From positions 1 to 7,794 of the forward strand of contig JAUVTM010000091.1 in NCBI GenBank assembly GCA_030601545.1: a DNA stretch of 7,794 nucleotides, in the 5' to 3' direction. Position numbers and translations under genes: made by a program. Under the pieces are notes generated by a model. That model saw nothing but the letters and a program-made list of their open reading frames with translations. It did not search any database and was not told the origin of the DNA. This DNA comes from Syntrophobacterales bacterium. Lineage in GTDB: Bacteria; Desulfobacterota; Syntrophobacteria; BM002. Below, piece by piece: positions 1 to 5,930 of this stretch (the stretch's first letter is position 1; every line of letters starts with the position of its first letter).

Positions 1-1
1 T

Positions 2-52
2 GCCGGCAGGCGGCGGGATGGAAGGTATGTATTAGATCATTTCAGCAGGTGA
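2..52 (+). CDS. possible 3' end of an upstream gene (partial)
   Basis: Reading frame 2 is open from the left edge and stops at TGA 50-52, ending in residues YVLDHFSR. The stop lies 5 bases before the stem of a strong intrinsic terminator, which is where a gene end would be expected. Only about 16 residues are visible, too few to recognise a family. Frame 1 is also open here, but it runs on through the terminator and the spacer repeats, so it is less likely to be coding. The call rests on position only. Confidence 0.35.
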   Translation, partial: AGRRRDGRYVLDHFSR

Positions 53-57
53 GAAAC

Positions 58-110
58 GGGCTCAGGCGCCCGGGCTTTAGATTCCGGATTGCCTGGGCCC
101 TTTTCTGTTT
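58..110 (+). terminator. intrinsic terminator upstream of rpoZ
   Basis: GGGCTCAGGC (58-67) pairs with GCCTGGGCCC (91-100) over 10 positions with a single G-U wobble. The stem is followed directly by TTTTCTGTTT (101-110). The 23-base loop is long. A smaller competing hairpin can form inside it, CGGGC (57-61) with GCCCG (68-72), and it is mutually exclusive with the large stem. The likely role is to end the transcript of the gene to the left. Confidence 0.8.
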
Positions 111-111
111 A

Positions 112-226
112 AGCCAGCAGCTGACAGCCGGCAGCTGGCAGGTTATTCTCCGTTGCGATCTCTATACTCCTGCCTGCCTGTCCCGAGTTTGTCGCGGGGC
201 TGCCCGCTGCCTGCTGCCTGCTGGCT
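112..226. repeat. long imperfect inverted repeat in the rpoZ upstream spacer
   Basis: AGCCAGCAG (112-120) is exactly complementary to CTGCTGGCT (218-226). Inside these arms, GC-rich stretches built from CAGC/GCTG words (about 121-135 and 199-217) allow further imperfect pairing. The right arm also contains CTGC-type short tandem words. The middle (about 143-198) shows nothing recognisable. This looks like an intergenic repetitive element, not a gene. Whether it recurs elsewhere in the genome cannot be seen here. Confidence 0.5.
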
Positions 227-237
227 CCACTTTTCCC

Positions 238-266
238 TTGCTTCCTTCAGGCTTCTCGGCTATAAA
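238..266 (+). promoter_or_regulatory. putative sigma-70 promoter of rpoZ
   Basis: TTGCTT (238-243) and TATAAA (261-266) are separated by 17 bases. The -10 matches consensus at 5 of 6 positions and the -35 at 3 of 6. Transcription would start near 273, giving a very short leader that begins just before the Shine-Dalgarno sequence. The upstream terminator makes a separate promoter here necessary, which supports the call. Confidence 0.45.
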
Positions 267-276
267 TGCTTTCTTC

Positions 277-283
277 GAGGAGG
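277..283 (+). promoter_or_regulatory. ribosome binding site deciding the rpoZ start
   Basis: GAGGAGG lies 6 bases before ATG 290. It fixes the start at 290 and not at the in-frame upstream ATG 266, which overlaps the probable -10 box and would add eight residues not typical of omega. Confidence 0.85.
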
Positions 284-289
284 TTAACT

Positions 290-646
290 ATGGCTCGAGT
301 CACAATTGAAGATTGTCTTGAAAAGGTTAACAATCGTTTCTTGCTGGTTCATCTTAGTGCCAAGCGCGTTATGCAGCTTCGTAAAGGAGCACCTCTCTTG
401 GTAGAAGCACCCAAGAACAAAGAGGTTGTGCTGGCGTTGAGGGAAATCGCTGCTGGAAAGATCAGTTTTGACAACATAGTCAAGATCGACCAAGATGAGG
501 TGGTCGTCGAAGCTCTGGAGGACTCTCCTGAGGCTGCTAAAGCCGACACCCCTGCCGAGGAAACTAAAAAGGAAGCCGCACCCCCGGCGGAAGATGAATC
601 GAGCGGAGACCAGCAAGAAGATAGTCCTGACGATAAGGCTAAATGA
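290..646 (+). CDS. rpoZ: RNA polymerase omega subunit
   Basis: Omega is the small RNA polymerase subunit that chaperones beta-prime during assembly of the cytoplasmic enzyme; in many bacteria it also contributes to ppGpp binding. The 118-residue product opens with MARVTIEDCL and carries the family core NRFLLVHLSAKRVMQL (residues 15-30). The conserved omega domain covers roughly residues 1-75. Residues 76-118 are a low-complexity, strongly acidic tail rich in Glu, Asp, Ala, Pro and Ser, which makes the protein longer than the usual 70-90 residues. The start at ATG 290 is chosen from the GAGGAGG site 6 bases upstream and from the family N-terminus. A terminator and a putative promoter lie upstream. 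The next gene starts 12 bases or slightly more downstream in the same frame and is probably co-transcribed. The identification is firm; the role of the tail is unknown. Confidence 0.95.
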   Translation: MARVTIEDCLEKVNNRFLLVHLSAKRVMQLRKGAPLLVEAPKNKEVVLALREIAAGKISFDNIVKIDQDEVVVEALEDSPEAAKADTPAEETKKEAAPPAEDESSGDQQEDSPDDKAK

Positions 647-658
647 GCATCGGCTCGT

Positions 659-1111
659 GTGCTCGATGTTGACAGCCTGAGAGACAGAAAGTTAACGGAG
701 GTTTTGGCGTTGGCAGGCAAGAAACTCCTGAGTTGCCTGAAAAAGCGCGATCTGCTCAATTCCGACAAGGCAGACAAATCTGAACTCATAAAGTTGGGTG
801 AACACTTTTTGGATGAGGACCGCCTTTCCGATGCCATTGATTTTTTTGAAAAAGCGGAGCATTTTGAAGGCCTGCTTCAGCTCAAGGAACAGTGTGCTGC
901 CAAGGGAGATTATTTTCTTTGCCAGCGTTTAGCGAAAATCCTGGAAGAATCTCCGCCCTCCGAAGAGTGGATACAATTGGGGGATAACGCCTTGCACCGA
1001 GGCAAGCTTCTCTTTGCTCGTTCAGCTTACCAGCAGGCAGAGAACCCTGAAAAAGTGGCCCAAGTGGAGAAACTTCTCCAATCTCCCGACCAGGAACAAT
1101 TACTCCACTAA
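659..1111 (+). CDS. small TPR-like helical-repeat protein, function unknown
   Basis: I do not recognise a named family. The product (150 residues from GTG 659) is predicted to be soluble and almost entirely helical, with no signal peptide or membrane segment. Two stretches resemble tetratricopeptide-type helical hairpins. Residues 43-72 contain LGEHFLDEDRLSDAIDFFEK, and residues 104-140 contain LGDNALHRGKLLFARSAYQQ; both share a LG(E/D)..L..G/D.L..A pattern. Such repeats usually mediate protein-protein contacts. The start is uncertain. GTG 659 has only a weak ribosome site, whereas TTG 710 has GGAGG (697-701) at 8 bases spacing and would give 133 residues beginning with AGKKLLSCLKK. The gene follows rpoZ closely and is probably in its operon. 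It ends with TAA, followed by a weak hairpin. A link to RNA polymerase or to chaperones is only suggested by the neighbours. Confidence 0.7.
   Translation: MLDVDSLRDRKLTEVLALAGKKLLSCLKKRDLLNSDKADKSELIKLGEHFLDEDRLSDAIDFFEKAEHFEGLLQLKEQCAAKGDYFLCQRLAKILEESPPSEEWIQLGDNALHRGKLLFARSAYQQAENPEKVAQVEKLLQSPDQEQLLH
697..712 (+). promoter_or_regulatory. strong ribosome site with alternative TTG start
   Basis: GGAGG at 697-701 stands 8 bases before TTG 710-712, in frame with the TPR-like gene. No comparably good site precedes GTG 659, so translation may begin here in place of, or in addition to, 659. Confidence 0.5.
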
Positions 1112-1113
1112 CT

Positions 1114-1142
1114 GTGTCCGCCCATATTTTCTGGATGGACAC
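1114..1142 (+). terminator. weak hairpin at the end of the rpoZ operon
   Basis: GTGTCC (1114-1119) pairs with GGACAC (1137-1142), with a further partial CC/GG pairing inside. It starts two bases after the TAA of the TPR-like gene. There is no T-tract after the stem, so it is at best a weak or Rho-assisted terminator or an RNA-end stabiliser. Confidence 0.3.
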
Positions 1143-1206
1143 TGAGTGCAAAGCCCAAACATTTCAGGTGAACTAGAGCTGAGCAACAAATCCTTCCTCT
1201 TCTTAG

Positions 1207-1235
1207 AGCCAGCAGTACGCTCTCCTAGGCTGGCT
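1207..1235. repeat. short inverted repeat upstream of the dnaJ promoter
   Basis: AGCCAGC (1207-1213) and GCTGGCT (1229-1235) are exact complements separated by 15 bases. The right arm ends 6 bases before the -35 box, so it could be an operator or simply a hairpin in read-through RNA. It shares the AGCCAGC word with the arms of the inverted repeat upstream of rpoZ. Its function is not evident. Confidence 0.3.
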
Positions 1236-1241
1236 ATAACA

Positions 1242-1270
1242 TTGACAAATATAGGCTGGATGATTATAAA
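1242..1270 (+). promoter_or_regulatory. near-consensus sigma-70 promoter of dnaJ
   Basis: TTGACA (1242-1247), a perfect -35 box, is followed after exactly 17 bases by TATAAA (1265-1270), which matches the -10 consensus at 5 of 6 positions. Transcription would start near 1277, leaving a leader of about 114 bases before dnaJ. No CIRCE element and no convincing sigma-32 box pair was found, so dnaJ appears to be driven by the housekeeping factor, probably for the whole gene run that follows. Confidence 0.7.
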
Positions 1271-1288
1271 AATCGCAAAAGCGAACAA

Positions 1289-1313
1289 CCTTTCCATGAA
1301 GTTTCAGGGAAGG
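1289..1313 (+). promoter_or_regulatory. stem-loop in the dnaJ leader
   Basis: CCTTTCC (1289-1295) pairs with GGGAAGG (1307-1313) with one G-U wobble. Inside, TGA (1297-1299) pairs with TCA (1304-1306), closing a four-base loop AGTT with one bulged A at 1296. The hairpin begins about 12 bases after the predicted transcription start. A purine-rich run follows (about 1307-1326). It could stabilise the mRNA or regulate translation; neither is shown. Confidence 0.45.
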
Positions 1314-1390
1314 CGAGGGGGAGGAGTGTACGTATATAGCCGCCTTGCTTCAGCCGGACCATCATTTGATAGATGTAGGGAATCAATCTG

Positions 1391-2527
1391 ATGATTAAGC
1401 GAGACTACTATGAGGTTCTTGGCGTTGATCGTCGGGCCTCTCAAGAAGAAGTAAAGAAGACGTACCGAAAGCTCGCCCTCAAGTACCACCCGGATCGAAA
1501 TCCTGGCGACAAAGAGGCTGAGGAGAAGTTCAAAGAGGCAGCTGAGGCCTACGAAGTGCTGCGGGATTCAGAGAAGCGCAACATCTATGACCAGTTCGGC
1601 CACCAAGGATTGCAGGGCACGGGATTTACTGGTTTTGGTGGCTTCGACGATATCTTTTATGCTTTCGGAGACATATTTGAGGACTTCTTCGGCTTTGGTA
1701 CTCGCAGGAGGGGCCAGAGGACTACTGCCCGCCCGGGAGCTGACCTCCTTTACGATTTGCGCCTCGACTTCGCTGAGGCGGTTTTTGGAACCGAAAGGGA
1801 AATAGAGATACCAACCAGCGCAACGTGTGAATCTTGTGGAGCAACAGGGCGAGAGCCTGGCACAGATGAGCAAGTTTGCCCCATGTGCCAAGGCCAGGGT
1901 CAGATTTTGCAGGCACAGGGTTTCTTTCGAATCAGCACAACCTGTAATCGCTGTGGTGGACAAGGCCGAATTATTTCGAATCCATGCCACAGTTGCAATG
2001 GCTCCGGACAACAGAAAGTAACCAGGAAAGTATTGGTCAAGGTTCCAGCAGGCGTTGATACCGGTACCCGTCTTCGCATCCCAGATCAAGGCGAAAGCGG
2101 CTACCGTGGAGGGTTCCCAGGAGACCTCTACGTACGGTTACACGTGGACCCACATGAATTTTTTGAACGGGATGGCAACGTACTCTATTGCCAGATCCCG
2201 ATATCAATGGTTCAAGCTGCCAGCGGAGATACCATCGAAATCCAGACCCTGGACGGCAGCCGCGGCGTAAAAATCAAACCAGGTACGCAAAGCGGCGAGA
2301 TCATCCGCTTGAAGGGAGATGGAGTGCCCAATCTGCGAGGATATGGCCGTGGGGATCTATTGATAGACATCCAGGTTAAGACACCGGTGAACCTCAACAA
2401 ACGTCAGGGGGAGCTTCTACGAGAATTTGCCGAGATCGAAAATGGCAAGAAATCCTCTCAGAAGCTTTTCAAATTCTGGAGTTGGGGGGATAAGGACAAA
2501 CGGTCCAAGTCCAAACACAAGCACTGA
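1391..2527 (+). CDS. dnaJ: chaperone protein DnaJ (type I Hsp40)
   Basis: DnaJ binds unfolded proteins and stimulates the ATPase of DnaK in the cytoplasm. At 378 residues the length is normal, and every type I domain is present. The J domain covers about residues 4-70, with the HPD motif at 33-35. A Gly/Phe-rich linker spans about 71-105. The cysteine-rich domain has four intact CxxC pairs (C146/C149, C163/C166, C185/C188, C199/C202) able to hold two zinc ions. Substrate-binding beta domains run to about residue 340, and a basic Lys/His/Ser tail ends the protein. ATG 1391 has a modest AGGGA site 9 bases upstream and gives the canonical N-terminus. No dnaK or grpE lies in the window. The small zinc-ribbon gene follows after 57 bases with no terminator seen. 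The call is firm. Confidence 0.97.
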   Translation: MIKRDYYEVLGVDRRASQEEVKKTYRKLALKYHPDRNPGDKEAEEKFKEAAEAYEVLRDSEKRNIYDQFGHQGLQGTGFTGFGGFDDIFYAFGDIFEDFFGFGTRRRGQRTTARPGADLLYDLRLDFAEAVFGTEREIEIPTSATCESCGATGREPGTDEQVCPMCQGQGQILQAQGFFRISTTCNRCGGQGRIISNPCHSCNGSGQQKVTRKVLVKVPAGVDTGTRLRIPDQGESGYRGGFPGDLYVRLHVDPHEFFERDGNVLYCQIPISMVQAASGDTIEIQTLDGSRGVKIKPGTQSGEIIRLKGDGVPNLRGYGRGDLLIDIQVKTPVNLNKRQGELLREFAEIENGKKSSQKLFKFWSWGDKDKRSKSKHKH

Positions 2528-2584
2528 TGATCCGACTACCTGAGAACTTGGAACCGCGGCTGATGTCAAGAAGGAACTCTCACG

Positions 2585-2800
2585 ATGAACGTTGGGCAGA
2601 ATCAGCATAAACAGTTTGATGAGCTCCAGGCCACTGCTCTATTCTGCCCCAAATGTCGCCAGGCAACACCGGTTCGGCAAAGACTTCTCCTTTTTCTCCC
2701 TGACGGCGAACTCCACGAGTATCTCTGTCAATATTGCGGCAGCTCAGTGGGAACCAAAAAGGTAACCCAGCAACCCGATTTCCAGCTCGTAGCTCGCTGA
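2585..2800 (+). CDS. small four-cysteine zinc-ribbon-like protein
   Basis: The product has 71 residues with CPKC at residues 21-24 and CQYC at 48-51. The 23-residue spacing between the two knuckles fits a zinc ribbon, probably binding one zinc. The segment between them contains a hydrophobic LLLFL strand (34-38). There is no signal peptide or membrane segment, so it is likely cytoplasmic. ATG 2585 is supported by AGAAGGA 9 bases upstream. The TGA at 2798-2800 runs into the Shine-Dalgarno sequence of the next gene, so translation of the two is probably coupled. I do not recognise a characterised family. Zinc ribbons of this size serve in nucleic-acid or protein contacts; its place between dnaJ and an ABC operon might suggest a folding-related role, but this is inference. 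Confidence 0.85.
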   Translation: MNVGQNQHKQFDELQATALFCPKCRQATPVRQRLLLFLPDGELHEYLCQYCGSSVGTKKVTQQPDFQLVAR

Positions 2801-2814
2801 GGAGACTGACCAGA

Positions 2815-3759
2815 ATGATAGAGGTGGAAAACCTAACCAAACTCTACGGCTCGGTGGTCGCCCTGCGCCAGGTAAGCTTTCGGGTGGACCAAGGGGAAAT
2901 CGTTGGATTCCTCGGCCCCAATGGAGCAGGGAAGACCACTGCTCTGAGGATTCTCACCTGCTTCATGCCACCCACCTCGGGAACGGCTCGGGTGGCTGGA
3001 CTGGACTGTCAGCAGCACTCTTTAGAGGTGCGGGGCAAAATTGGCTATCTCCCCGAAAATGTACCCCTCTACCCGGACATGACCACCCGCCGTTTTCTTG
3101 CATTTGCTGCAGCCGCCAAGGGGGTCTCCCGCTCTCGCACTGGGCAAGAGATAGAGCGGGTAATGGAAGTCTGCACCATTGCCTCTGTGGCCGAGCGGCT
3201 CATTGGGCATCTGTCCAAAGGTTACCGCCAGCGCATCGGTATCGCCCAGGCACTCTTGAATGATCCAGCTATCCTTATTCTGGACGAGCCCACTATAGGG
3301 TTGGACCCCACCCAGATAGTTGAAATTCGCTCCCTGATTAAAGAGTTGGGTTCTGAGCGCACCATCATTCTCAGCAGCCATATCCTTCCCGAGGTGAGTC
3401 AGATCTGTCAACGTATCCTCATTATTAATAATGGCCAGATAGTTGCGACTGACACCCCGGCAAATCTTACTGTTCAACTACAGCGAAACCTGCAGGTGTA
3501 TCTCGAGGTCGAAGGGCCCAGGACTGAGGTTATGCGGAAGATTGAGGCGATGACTGGTGTTTTGGAGGTCAAGCCCACCAACGGTGAGTCCAGCTATCTC
3601 ATAGAGACCAGCCGTGGCCAGGATTTGCGCCCGGTACTGGCTCGCACAGTGGTGGAGAGCGGCTGGCAACTCAGAGAGCTTAAGCTGCAGGACTTGAGCC
3701 TGGAGGACATTTTCATGCAGCTGGTAACCGATGAAGGGGCCGGGGAGAAGCAAGAATGA
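2815..3759 (+). CDS. ABC transporter ATPase, GldA-like
   Basis: This is the ATP-hydrolysing subunit of an ABC-2 type exporter on the cytoplasmic face of the membrane. In the 314 residues the following are visible: Walker A GPNGAGKTT (34-42), signature LSKGYRQR (133-140), Walker B ILILDE (153-158), D-loop GLDP (162-165) and switch histidine H189 in SSH. The YLPE sequence (78-81) sits at the Q-loop, as in GldA/CcmA-type ATPases. Residues from about 225 to the end are an extra C-terminal domain of the kind seen in drug and gliding ABC-2 ATPases, ending in the typical SLEDIFMQL. ATG 2815 is preferred over an in-frame ATG at 2734 because TGAGGAG (2798-2804) precedes it and the protein then begins with canonical MIEVENLTKLYG. 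It overlaps the permease gene by ATGA (3756-3759). The enzyme class is certain; the substrate is unknown. Confidence 0.95.
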   Translation: MIEVENLTKLYGSVVALRQVSFRVDQGEIVGFLGPNGAGKTTALRILTCFMPPTSGTARVAGLDCQQHSLEVRGKIGYLPENVPLYPDMTTRRFLAFAAAAKGVSRSRTGQEIERVMEVCTIASVAERLIGHLSKGYRQRIGIAQALLNDPAILILDEPTIGLDPTQIVEIRSLIKELGSERTIILSSHILPEVSQICQRILIINNGQIVATDTPANLTVQLQRNLQVYLEVEGPRTEVMRKIEAMTGVLEVKPTNGESSYLIETSRGQDLRPVLARTVVESGWQLRELKLQDLSLEDIFMQLVTDEGAGEKQE

Positions 3760-4526
3760 AGGGAACCTACGTGGTCTACCGCAAAGAGCTGTATGGGCTT
3801 TTCGCTTCACCTATCTTTTATGTGGTTGCCTTCATCTTTCTGACCCTGGTCGGATATTTTTTCTACTCGTCGGTTGCCTATTACTCTCTTTTGAGTTTTC
3901 AGGCCGGCAGGAATCCCTTCCTCTCTGAACAGCTCAACCTTACGGACATGGTACTTGAGCCGTTCTTTGGGAGCATCAGTGTTGTTCTGCTGCTCATGGT
4001 ACCACTCATCACCATGAGGCTTTTTGCCGAAGAGAAAAAAACGGGCACCGTAGAATTATTATTTACCTATCCAATCTCTGACCGGGGGGCGGTGCTGGGA
4101 AAGTTCGGCGCCTGCGTCTCTGTTTTGGCTCTTCTTTTGGCGGCCACCCTGCCTGCCATGTTCTTACTGGAGGCCTTCACCAATCCCCCTTGGCCCACCA
4201 TCATGGGTGGCTATCTGGGCCTTTTGCTGACCTGCAGCGCTTTTGTCAGCCTCGGCCTTTTTGCCTCCTCCCTGACTCAGAATCAGATAATCGCTGCGAC
4301 TGTAGCTTTTGGAGCCTTGCTGCTGCTGTGGATCATCGGTTGGGCCGAAACGCTGGTCGGGCCCACCCTGGGGAGTTTCCTTAAATATCTCTCCCTGCTC
4401 ACTCATTTTGACAACTTTGCCAGGGGAATCTTGGATTCCCGGGACGTGTTTTACTATCTTCTTTTCACTCTGTTTTTTTTGTTTACCACTCTTCGAATCC
4501 TGGAATCTCGTCACTGGAGGGGATAG
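3756..4526 (+). CDS. ABC-2 type permease, GldF-like
   Basis: This is the membrane-spanning partner of the preceding ATPase. The 256-residue sequence shows about six hydrophobic segments (roughly residues 17-38, 71-90, 113-138, 149-171, 178-197 and 230-247). Between the second and third is the cytoplasmic family motif RLFAEEKKTGTVELLFTYPI (88-107), typical of ABC-2 permeases, which contacts the ATPase. The N-terminal YRKEL before the first segment is also usual. The ATG overlaps the ATPase stop in an ATGA, indicating translational coupling and near-equal production. The next gene starts 6 bases after the stop, and its ribosome site GGAGG lies within the end of this gene. The family is clear. 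The GldF label rests on the gene order with a GldG-like protein next door; a general export permease remains possible. Confidence 0.92.
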   Translation: MKGTYVVYRKELYGLFASPIFYVVAFIFLTLVGYFFYSSVAYYSLLSFQAGRNPFLSEQLNLTDMVLEPFFGSISVVLLLMVPLITMRLFAEEKKTGTVELLFTYPISDRGAVLGKFGACVSVLALLLAATLPAMFLLEAFTNPPWPTIMGGYLGLLLTCSAFVSLGLFASSLTQNQIIAATVAFGALLLLWIIGWAETLVGPTLGSFLKYLSLLTHFDNFARGILDSRDVFYYLLFTLFFLFTTLRILESRHWRG

Positions 4527-4532
4527 TCGGCA

Positions 4533-5930
4533 ATGATCAAGAAGCCTGGCAAGCATACTCTTCTGTCCAATACCGCCTTGGGCTTTATTGCCTTCTTAGG
4601 CATTTTGGTTTTTGTGGCCCTTATTGGCCAGCGCCATCCACTGCGTCTGGATCTTACCGAAAGCAAACGCTACAGCATCTCAGATCAGTCGCGAAAAATT
4701 GTCGAGTCACTGCAAGACGACATCAATATCAAAGGTTTTTATCAGGAAGCCGATCCCAATAGGGATCAAACCCGCGATTTACTGGAGGCCTATCGATACT
4801 ACTCAAAGAAGATCAACTATCAGTTCACCGATCCCGATCGGAATCCCAGTCTGGCAAAACATTATCAGATTCGCACGTATGGGACTTTGGTACTGGAAGG
4901 TTTCGGCAAGACTCAGACCATACACACCACCGATGAAGAAACCATTACCAATGCCATCCTGAAGCTGACTCAGGAGCAACAAAGGACGGTTTACTTTTTA
5001 GCTGGCCATGGGGAGAGAGATATTAGCAATGTCGACAAGGACGGCTATTCCACGGCCAAAGCTGCCATTGAAAAGGAAAACTTCCAGGTAAAAACTCTCA
5101 ATTTGCTGGTGGATCCCAAGATCCCCGATGACGCTGCCCTCGTGGTTGTCGCTGATCCGAAAAAGCCTTTACTCACAACCGAACTCGGGGCTTTGCGACG
5201 GTACATCAACAAAAATGGCAGTGTCATGTTCCTGCTCGAACCATTCTCAGATGGCGGTGTGGCTGACTTCCTTAACTCATACGGAATCACCATCTCACCT
5301 GACATTATTGTGGACACCATGAGTCGAGTCTTTGGAGCCAGCTATCTCATTCCGGTTATTACCGAGTATGGTTTTCACAAGATCACAGACGGCTTTAACG
5401 TTGCCTGCTTCTTTCCCACAACAAGATCCATTGACTCAGCCAAGGGGATTCCTGACTCCGTTGATCTGCTTGAACTCGCCTTCACCTCCTCTTACTCCTG
5501 GGCTGAAACCAACTACCGTTTCGTTCAGCCAGAAACACCCAAGTTTGATGAAACCAAAGACAAAAAGGGACCGATCAGTGTTGCTGTTATTGCTGCAATT
5601 TCAGCCGAAAACCCGGAAAATGATCCAAAGAGCGAGGAGCGGACAGCAGGCAGGGGGCAGGCGCAGCTTCTGGTGTTTGGTGACAGCGATTTCGCCGGCA
5701 ACACCTACTTCAACCTGCAGGGCAACTCTGACTTTTTCCTGAATTCCATCAACTTCCTGGGTCAACAGGAAAACCTCATCAGCATCCAACGTCCCAAGAC
5801 AGCGGGCGCACCACTGACCCTCAGCAGGTCGCAGAACCGACTCCTTTTTTGGGTAGGTTTGCTGTTGATGCCAGCGCTAGTAGTGGCATCCGGGTTGGCA
5901 GTATTTCAGTTGCGGAGAAAACATCGATGA
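4533..5930 (+). CDS. GldG-like ABC auxiliary protein, membrane-anchored
   Basis: The 465-residue protein has an N-terminal membrane segment (about residues 14-32), a large extracytoplasmic region and a second membrane segment near the C-terminus (about 437-460) followed by RRKHR. This two-anchor layout fits the GldG / ABC-type uncharacterised transport auxiliary family. Visible landmarks are LDLTESKRYSIS just after the first anchor (39-50), FLAGHGE (155-161) and GDSDFA (383-388), all typical of that family. In Flavobacterium, GldG works with GldA and GldF and is needed for gliding; in most other phyla the role is unknown. The region around residues 350-375 is low in conservation and rich in Glu, Asn, Pro and Lys. 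ATG 4533 has GGAGG (4516-4520) upstream at a slightly long spacing. The stop overlaps the next gene by ATGA (5927-5930). Gliding should not be assumed. Confidence 0.88.
   Translation: MIKKPGKHTLLSNTALGFIAFLGILVFVALIGQRHPLRLDLTESKRYSISDQSRKIVESLQDDINIKGFYQEADPNRDQTRDLLEAYRYYSKKINYQFTDPDRNPSLAKHYQIRTYGTLVLEGFGKTQTIHTTDEETITNAILKLTQEQQRTVYFLAGHGERDISNVDKDGYSTAKAAIEKENFQVKTLNLLVDPKIPDDAALVVVADPKKPLLTTELGALRRYINKNGSVMFLLEPFSDGGVADFLNSYGITISPDIIVDTMSRVFGASYLIPVITEYGFHKITDGFNVACFFPTTRSIDSAKGIPDSVDLLELAFTSSYSWAETNYRFVQPETPKFDETKDKKGPISVAVIAAISAENPENDPKSEERTAGRGQAQLLVFGDSDFAGNTYFNLQGNSDFFLNSINFLGQQENLISIQRPKTAGAPLTLSRSQNRLLFWVGLLLMPALVVASGLAVFQLRRKHR

Noticed and set aside
49..309. 86-residue open frame on the + strand before rpoZ
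   Set aside because: It runs through the intrinsic terminator, the inverted-repeat spacer and the rpoZ promoter and start, has no ribosome site, and its product is low-complexity with no recognisable motif.
349..837. 162-residue minus-strand frame opposite rpoZ and the TPR-like gene
   Set aside because: It lies antisense to two supported genes, is Ser/Ala-rich as expected of a shadow frame, and has no family signature.
1118..1130. CCCATAT motif as a sigma-32 -10 box for dnaJ
   Set aside because: It resembles the heat-shock -10, but no CTTGAA-type -35 box is found at the proper distance upstream, and it lies within the end-of-operon hairpin.
1112..1390. CIRCE operator search before dnaJ
   Set aside because: No TTAGCACTC/GAGTGCTAA pair or close variant is present.
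1146..1391. 81-residue frame ending in TGATG overlap with dnaJ, as a leader gene
   Set aside because: The overlap is suggestive, but the frame crosses the promoter, has no ribosome site at its GTG or at ATG 1296, and shows no conserved motif.
1568..2089. 173-residue minus-strand frame inside dnaJ
   Set aside because: It is fully antisense to the Gly/Phe and zinc-finger regions of a certain dnaJ gene and has no recognisable domain.
2734..2814. Upstream in-frame start for the ABC ATPase
   Set aside because: It would overlap the zinc-ribbon gene by 67 bases, lacks a ribosome site and adds 27 residues before the canonical MIEVENLTKLYG start.
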